Shown: piece by piece, positions 58,227 to 64,000 of the stretch
How positions within the stretch are numbered: the first letter of the stretch is position 1
Layout: the number at the start of each line of letters is the position of its first letter
Assembly: GCA_038145405.1 (NCBI GenBank)
Contig: JAYQPQ010000001.1
Coordinates: forward strand, 1-64,000
Reading direction: 5' to 3'
DNA: 64,000 nt
From: JAYQPQ01 sp038145405
GTDB lineage: Bacteria > Pseudomonadota > Gammaproteobacteria > Pseudomonadales > GM7GCV1
Program-made: the position numbers and the translations under genes
Notes under the pieces: model-generated
Seen by the model: the letters and a program-made list of their open reading frames with translations, nothing else
Database searches by the model: none
Told to the model about the DNA's origin: nothing

Positions 58227-58867
58227 CGATATCTCGCATCGGCCACAAAAGGATTATTGCGACGCTCTTCGCCGATAGTGGACGTGGGGCCGTGACCCGG
58301 CACAAAGACCAGATCGTCACCCAGGGCAAACAGCTTGCTGCGAATGGAATGCACCAGCTGTTGATGGTTGCTGCGCGGAAAATCGGAACGGCCGATACTG
58401 CCGCGAAACAGCACATCGCCTACCTGGGCCCAGCGTTGTCCGCGCTCGACATAGACCAGATGGCCCGGGGTGTGGCCAGGGCAGTGCAACACTTCCAACC
58501 GCAGATCGCCGAGCTCCACCACCTCGCCCTCCACCAGCCAGCGATCCGGCTGCAGCACGCCGCTGCTGGGCAACCCAAACGCGGCAGCCTGGGCCGGAAT
58601 CTGATCCAGCCAGAACTGATCTTCGCGCTGCGGGCCCCAGACAGGAACCTGCAGTTGATCGGCCAGTTCGCGGGCGCCGCCAACGTGATCCAGATGCCCG
58701 TGAGTAAGCAGGACAAGTTCAACCTGCAGGTCGAGCTGCTGAATGCGTTGTTGAATGCGTGGTACGTCGCCACCGGGGTCGATGACGGCAGCGGTGCGGC
58801 CGTCGCCGGCTGCAAGCAGGGTGCAGTTCTGCTGGAATGCCGTGACCGGCAAGAGGTGATACTTCAC
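58223..58867 (-). CDS. Metallo-beta-lactamase-fold hydrolase (YcbL/glyoxalase II type)
   Basis: 214 residues. Dizinc hydrolase fold with THGHLDHVGG, the third His in CPGHTPGHLVY, Asp in VGDVLFRGSIGRSDF and the last His in VPGHGPTSTIGEERR. It resembles Salmonella YcbL, a short glyoxalase II acting on S-lactoylglutathione, which lacks the C-terminal helices of GloB. No signal peptide. Its ATG overlaps the stop of the KAS III gene by four bases, so the two are translationally coupled, which hints at a thioester substrate. Confidence 0.87.
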   Translation of the reverse strand: MKYHLLPVTAFQQNCTLLAAGDGRTAAVIDPGGDVPRIQQRIQQLDLQVELVLLTHGHLDHVGGARELADQLQVPVWGPQREDQFWLDQIPAQAAAFGLPSSGVLQPDRWLVEGEVVELGDLRLEVLHCPGHTPGHLVYVERGQRWAQVGDVLFRGSIGRSDFPRSNHQQLVHSIRSKLFALGDDLVFVPGHGPTSTIGEERRNNPFVADARYR

Positions 58868-59952
58868 TTGCGGATAATAATGGGGTCGCCGCGGTCAGCC
58901 ATGATTTGCTCGATCAGTTCGAGCCCGGTGCGGTCGCAGGGCGATAGCTCGGCGTCAGAGTGGCCATAGGGCTGGGTGCGCTTGCCCCACTTCAGTAGAT
59001 GGGCCGACCAGGTCAGGCCGGCGCCAAAAGCTGGGCACAGCAGATTGGCGCCGGGCACCATGCGATTCTCCTCCAGCGCCTCGACCACCGCCACCGGAAT
59101 AGTGGCGGCAGAAATATTGCCGTAGCGGTGCACATTCACATAGCAGCGCTCGGTGGGCACGCCGGCTTTCTTGGCCACGGCGTCGATAATGCGTTTGTTG
59201 GCCTGATGCGGAATGCACAGATCCACTTCCGTGGGCTTCATACCGGCTTCCTTCAACACCTCGGACGAGGCCTTGGCCATGGCAGTAACGGCGCGCTTGA
59301 AGATGTCCTGGCCCTGGAAGTTCCAATGCGTCAGATTGGGGCGCGGTTTTCCCGGCGCACAAAAACCGTAGTTGATTTCGAGTATGTCGCGCGCATCGGC
59401 AATACAACCCAGGCGCTCGGCCAATATGCCTTCGCGTTGCGGCGAGGATTCCAGCACCCAGGCTGCAGCGCCGTCGCCGAACAACACTGAAATGCTGCGA
59501 TCCATCCAGGGCACTGGCTGCGACATAACATCCGCGCCGATAACCACGGCATTGCGAATGGTGCCGGCCTTGATCAGGCCGGTGGCCGTCGACATGGCGT
59601 ACATAAAGCCGGTGCAGGCGGTGTTGATGTCATAGCAACCGGCATTGCGAGCGCCAAGCTTCTTCTGCACCAGCGAGGAGGTATTGGGCAGCATGGAATC
59701 GAAGGTACAGGAAGCCAGCACCACCATATCGAGATCGCGCGGGTTGAGCTTGGCGGCAGCCAGAGCTCGCGCGGCGGCTACATAGGCCAGCTCGGACAGG
59801 CCAACGTGGGAAATGCGCCGCTCCTTCATGCCCGTGCGCGTGGTGATCCACTCGTCAGACGTGTCGAGAAAGGTCGCGAGGTCGTCGTTGGTGACTACGG
59901 CTGGAGGCAGACATTTGCCCCAGCCGGTTATGGCGGCATAGGTCATCGGCAC
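58864..59952 (-). CDS. 3-oxoacyl-ACP synthase III family (FabH-like)
   Basis: 362 residues, longer than typical FabH (about 317) mainly by a C-terminal tail of about 35 residues (GHSDAELSPCDRTGLEL). The triad is complete: Cys113 in NTACTGFMYA, His in IPHQANKRI, Asn in HRYGNISAATI. The start reads YAAITGWGKCLPPAVVTN and WITTRTGMKERR, as in KAS III. It could initiate fatty acid synthesis or join an acyl group to another acceptor. No other fab genes are adjacent, so I avoid the name fabH. Overlaps the hydrolase gene by four bases. Confidence 0.85.
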   Translation of the reverse strand: MPMTYAAITGWGKCLPPAVVTNDDLATFLDTSDEWITTRTGMKERRISHVGLSELAYVAAARALAAAKLNPRDLDMVVLASCTFDSMLPNTSSLVQKKLGARNAGCYDINTACTGFMYAMSTATGLIKAGTIRNAVVIGADVMSQPVPWMDRSISVLFGDGAAAWVLESSPQREGILAERLGCIADARDILEINYGFCAPGKPRPNLTHWNFQGQDIFKRAVTAMAKASSEVLKEAGMKPTEVDLCIPHQANKRIIDAVAKKAGVPTERCYVNVHRYGNISAATIPVAVVEALEENRMVPGANLLCPAFGAGLTWSAHLLKWGKRTQPYGHSDAELSPCDRTGLELIEQIMADRGDPIIIRK

Positions 59953-60130
59953 GGTTCGACAAAAAATTTGAGGGATTGTAGCAGACCGCCAAAGCCAGCA
60001 TGGGGCGGCGCGTCACATCTTCATTCGTGCCGCTGCAGGGGTTATCGTAGAGGCCTGATAATAAAATGCCTATGCCTACCTGTAAAGCAGCTAAGCCAGA
60101 GCGGCCCGACACGAACAGGGCTCACTTCTG

Positions 60131-61075
60131 ATGCAAATGATCGAAGATGGCCTGATGTGGGCAGATGAGTCCATGGCGTCGGAATCCGCCAGTCCGGGGC
60201 TGGATCACCGGCTCATGTTCTTTGCCCTCAACTACGCCTCAGTGGAAAAAATCCTGGCGCCCGAGGGCGCCTATATCAAGCCGCAAAGCAAACGTCTGGA
60301 ATTGGAGAGCTTTAGCTTTGCCGAGCTGGAAGCCAAACGCCGCGAACTGCCGTCGCACAGCATTATCATTGAACCCTACGACCGCAAACTGAAGCAGAAG
60401 ATTCTCAACGAGGAGATCAAGCCACTGATGGTGGAGATCTTTCAGTCGAGCGACCCGGCCAGCAAATTCAACTCGTTGCACTGGCCCGATTTCGTCGAAT
60501 TCTTCATCAACTTGGCCTGGTGCAGTCGCCTCAATCTGCCCTTCGTGCTCGACCTCAAAACACTGCGCCGCCAGGTGGCCGTGGTCGCCAAGCGCATGCT
60601 GCAGGAAAAATCACTCGCCGATCCGCGACCCTTTCTGGAACTGCTTGTGTTGCTGGAACGCTACAAGGAATTTGAACTGAGCTTTTTTGTGCCGCAGCGC
60701 GAACAGGCTCGCAAGCCGCTGGATGTGTGGAACCAGCTGCGCACCAGCGTGGAGTTCCGCCGCATGGCCACGGAAAAGCGCAATTTGGGCAAGGCTTTTG
60801 ATATCAACACCCAGACCCGTATTGTCGAACGCCTGGCCATGAACGCCGAGCGCGCACCCAAGGTCAACCCGATCATCGCCAAGGTCGCCGGGGTGGGCAA
60901 AGCCAAAGTGTGGGCGTTCCGCGACCCCGAGGTGAGCATTCAATCGCCCAGCAGTCGTGTCTTTCTCGAGCAGTTCCACAGCAACGACTTCGCACCGCCC
61001 GTCTACGACCTGCCCTCATTGAAATCGCAGAGCCGCTATATCTTCGCGCCAACCGTGAACAAGTTTGACTCCTGA
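60131..61075 (+). CDS. Conserved-looking hypothetical protein upstream of iscR
   Basis: 314 residues, ATG 60131; Met3 or Met9 are also possible, with no clear ribosome site. I do not recognise it. It has no signal peptide or membrane helix and looks helical and basic: RLMFFALNYASVEKILAP at about residue 28, a central SRLNLPFVLDLKTLRRQ, then LLVLLERYKEFELSFFVPQR. Four cysteine-free halves rule out a metal cluster: I see only one Cys (AWCSRLN). It is divergent from the KAS III gene and ends 228 bases before iscR, so it is not clearly part of the suf operon. Confidence 0.7.
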   Translation: MQMIEDGLMWADESMASESASPGLDHRLMFFALNYASVEKILAPEGAYIKPQSKRLELESFSFAELEAKRRELPSHSIIIEPYDRKLKQKILNEEIKPLMVEIFQSSDPASKFNSLHWPDFVEFFINLAWCSRLNLPFVLDLKTLRRQVAVVAKRMLQEKSLADPRPFLELLVLLERYKEFELSFFVPQREQARKPLDVWNQLRTSVEFRRMATEKRNLGKAFDINTQTRIVERLAMNAERAPKVNPIIAKVAGVGKAKVWAFRDPEVSIQSPSSRVFLEQFHSNDFAPPVYDLPSLKSQSRYIFAPTVNKFDS

Positions 61076-61201
61076 GATGGCAGTCCCTGCCTGCAAGGCC
61101 TAGGGCAAAATTCCTCGCGCGATACCAACCCTGGTTGCGCCGATGGGTTGAGACGAAACCCCCATATGTTGCAGAAGCAGGTCGCTCCGGGGTGCTCGAC
61201 A

Positions 61202-61233
61202 ATACTTGACTAAAAAACTCGGGTATTTACAAT
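61202..61233 (+). promoter_or_regulatory. IscR type 1 site overlapping the iscR-suf promoter
   Basis: Positions 61202-61226 follow the type 1 IscR pattern ATAxxTGACTAAAwwACTCGGGTAT (here ATACTTGACTAA, then AAAACTCGGGTAT). The same bases give -35 TTGACT (61206) and -10 TACAAT (61228) with a 16-bp spacer. Fe-S-loaded IscR would bind here and repress its own operon. Start codon is about 65 bases past the expected start of transcription. Confidence 0.85.
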
Positions 61234-61303
61234 GCCCGCCTCAGCCTGAATACGGGCCGGAGGCTGCCATTCTGGCTGGTCTACCCGCCCTGGGAGAGCC
61301 GCC

Positions 61304-61783
61304 GTGCGCCTGACAACTCGTGGCCGTTATGCCGTCACCGCCATTCTCGACCTGGCCCTGCACCAGCAGCGCGGGCCGGTTTGCCTGGCGCATATTTCCG
61401 CGCGCCAGGAAATCTCGCTGTCTTACCTGGAACAGTTGTTTTCCAAGTTGCGGCGCAAAGGTCTGGTGGCCAGCGTGCGCGGCCCCGGCGGCGGCTATCA
61501 GCTGGCTCGCCCCATGGCCGAGATCAGTGTGGCTGAGGTGACCGATGCGGTGAACGAACGCATCGACGCCACCCGCTGTCAGGGCGTCGGCACCTGTCAA
61601 AAGGGCGAAACCTGTCTGACCCACCACCTCTGGCTGGATCTGAGCGATCAGATTTACGAGTTCCTCGACGGCATTTCGCTGGCCGACCTGGTAGCACGAC
61701 GCGACATCCAGAAGGTATCTGAGCGCCAGACCAAGGTCGAGCTGGCACGCGAGCAGGACGGCATTCCGCTGGCCAATTTCTGA
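61304..61783 (+). CDS. iscR: IscR, Fe-S cluster assembly regulator (Rrf2 family)
   Basis: 159 residues from GTG 61304 ([19 protein letters not shown]). The winged helix ([32 protein letters not shown]) and the three cluster-binding cysteines ([21 protein letters not shown], Cys spaced by 5 each) are present, with the His after them. It senses cluster supply and controls the genes that follow. It heads a suf, not isc, operon; sufB begins 42 bases downstream. Confidence 0.95.
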   Translation: MRLTTRGRYAVTAILDLALHQQRGPVCLAHISARQEISLSYLEQLFSKLRRKGLVASVRGPGGGYQLARPMAEISVAEVTDAVNERIDATRCQGVGTCQKGETCLTHHLWLDLSDQIYEFLDGISLADLVARRDIQKVSERQTKVELAREQDGIPLANF

Positions 61784-61825
61784 ATACATCACGACCCATT
61801 ACCCCATGGGTGAAGTAAAGAAGTC

Positions 61826-63262
<1,437 letters not shown>

Positions 63263-63282
63263 CAAGAGAAATTAGCGGAGAC

Positions 63283-64000
63283 ATGAGTTTGTTGCTGTCA
63301 ATCAAGAACCTGCACGCCGAAGTGCAGGGCAAGGAAATCCTCAAAGGCCTGAACCTGGAGGTCAATCCCGGTGAGGTGCATGCCATCATGGGCCCCAATG
63401 GCTCGGGCAAAAGCACCCTAGGCCATGTGCTGGCCGGCCGCGATGGCTACGAGCCGACCAAGGGCAAGGTCAAGTTCCTGGGTGAAGACCTGTTCGAAAT
63501 GAGCACCGAGGAGCGCGCCCGCAACGGCCTGTTCCTGGCCTTCCAATATCCGGTGGAAATTCCCGGTGTAAGCAATATGGAATTTCTCAAGGCCTCGGTG
63601 GATGCCGTGCGCGATGCACGCGGATTGCCGGTGCTGGACTCAGTCGCCTTTCTGAAACTGGCGCGCGAGGCCTGCAAGGCAGTGAATCTGGATCAAAACT
63701 TTCTTAAGCGCGGCGTCAACGAAGGTTTTTCCGGCGGCGAGAAAAAGCGCAACGAGCTGATGCAAATGATGCTGCTGGAGCCGACCCTGGCGATTCTCGA
63801 CGAGACCGATTCCGGTCTGGATATCGATGCCCTGCAGGTGATTGCCAGCGGCGTCAACGGCATGCGCAGCAGCGAGCGCTCCTTCATTTTGGTGACTCAC
63901 TACCAACGCCTGCTCGACTATATCGAGCCGGACTTTGTACACGTGCTGGCTAGAGGCCGCATCGTCAAATCTGGCGACAAGAATCTGGCGCTGGAACTGG
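63283..64000 (+). CDS. sufC: SufC, Fe-S assembly ATPase (3' end outside window)
   Basis: About 239 codons from ATG 63283, preceded by GCGGAG; the family has about 250 residues, so nearly all is present and the frame is open at the window end. ABC-type ATPase that opens the SufBD dimer. Walker A GPNGSGKST, signature FSGGEKKRNE, Walker B LAILDETDSGLD, and the switch His in LVTHYQRLL. It is coded after sufB; sufD and sufS would be expected next. Confidence 0.95.
   Translation, partial: MSLLLSIKNLHAEVQGKEILKGLNLEVNPGEVHAIMGPNGSGKSTLGHVLAGRDGYEPTKGKVKFLGEDLFEMSTEERARNGLFLAFQYPVEIPGVSNMEFLKASVDAVRDARGLPVLDSVAFLKLAREACKAVNLDQNFLKRGVNEGFSGGEKKRNELMQMMLLEPTLAILDETDSGLDIDALQVIASGVNGMRSSERSFILVTHYQRLLDYIEPDFVHVLARGRIVKSGDKNLALEL

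Overview
The window is about 64 kb of chromosome-like DNA, moderately GC-rich and dense with genes. It suggests a marine-type gammaproteobacterium near the Cellvibrionales (Halieaceae/Spongiibacteraceae type). The evidence is Enterobacteria/Pseudomonas-like synteny: ygfB-pepP-ubiH beside zapA-6S RNA-ygfA; DUF1249-cpdA-parE-parC divergent from tolC; tkt-epd-pgk-fba; proA-nadD-rsfS-rlmH-mrdA-rodA-mltB-rlpA-dacA-ybeD-lipB-lipA; and yrfG-hslR next to pckA. A second pointer is a DnaT-domain/lambda-P-like gene pair of the kind proposed as a domesticated helicase-loading system in lineages that lack DnaC and DciA. I see no prophage, insertion sequence, CRISPR array or tRNA. The first 20 bases look like a degraded Nextera/Tn5 mosaic end, so base 1 is probably the end of an assembled contig.

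Layout. 0-5 kb: truncated EamA transporter, ettA, and a lipoprotein gene with a CpxRA-like two-component pair. 5-10 kb: ammonium channel, radA, the replication-type pair, and a MscS channel. 10-17 kb: parC, parE, cpdA, DUF1249, with tolC divergent. 17-21 kb: waaA and a Fur-box-controlled iron ABC importer without its ATPase gene. 21-28 kb: ubiH-pepP-ygfB, the TIGR02449 gene-zapA-6S RNA-ygfA, ilvA and rpiA. 28-34 kb: a gene remnant, a bidirectional terminator, and the fba-pgk-epd-tkt sugar phosphate cluster. 34-35 kb: a broken M14 peptidase gene. 35-48 kb: one long minus-strand series from phoH to lipA for lipoylation, cell elongation, ribosome maturation, NAD and proline synthesis. 48-54.5 kb: a GGDEF-EAL protein and an RND efflux pair. 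54.5-60 kb: pckA, hslR, yrfG, cysQ, and a metallo-hydrolase/KAS III pair. 60-64 kb: an unrecognised gene, then iscR-sufB-sufC behind a textbook IscR type 1 promoter, running off the window end.

How the parts work together. Most of the window is core housekeeping: topoisomerase IV, division (ZapA), elongasome (PBP2/RodA with septal and lytic proteins RlpA, MltB, DacA), lipoate and Fe-S cofactor supply (LipA/B, Suf), central carbon metabolism (Tkt, RpiA, Epd, Pgk, Fba, PckA), and envelope stress or efflux (Cpx-like, TolC, RND). The accessory or odd elements are the replication-type pair, the two decayed genes, a ParC with Met at the quinolone-contact serine, and the KAS III/metallo-hydrolase pair.
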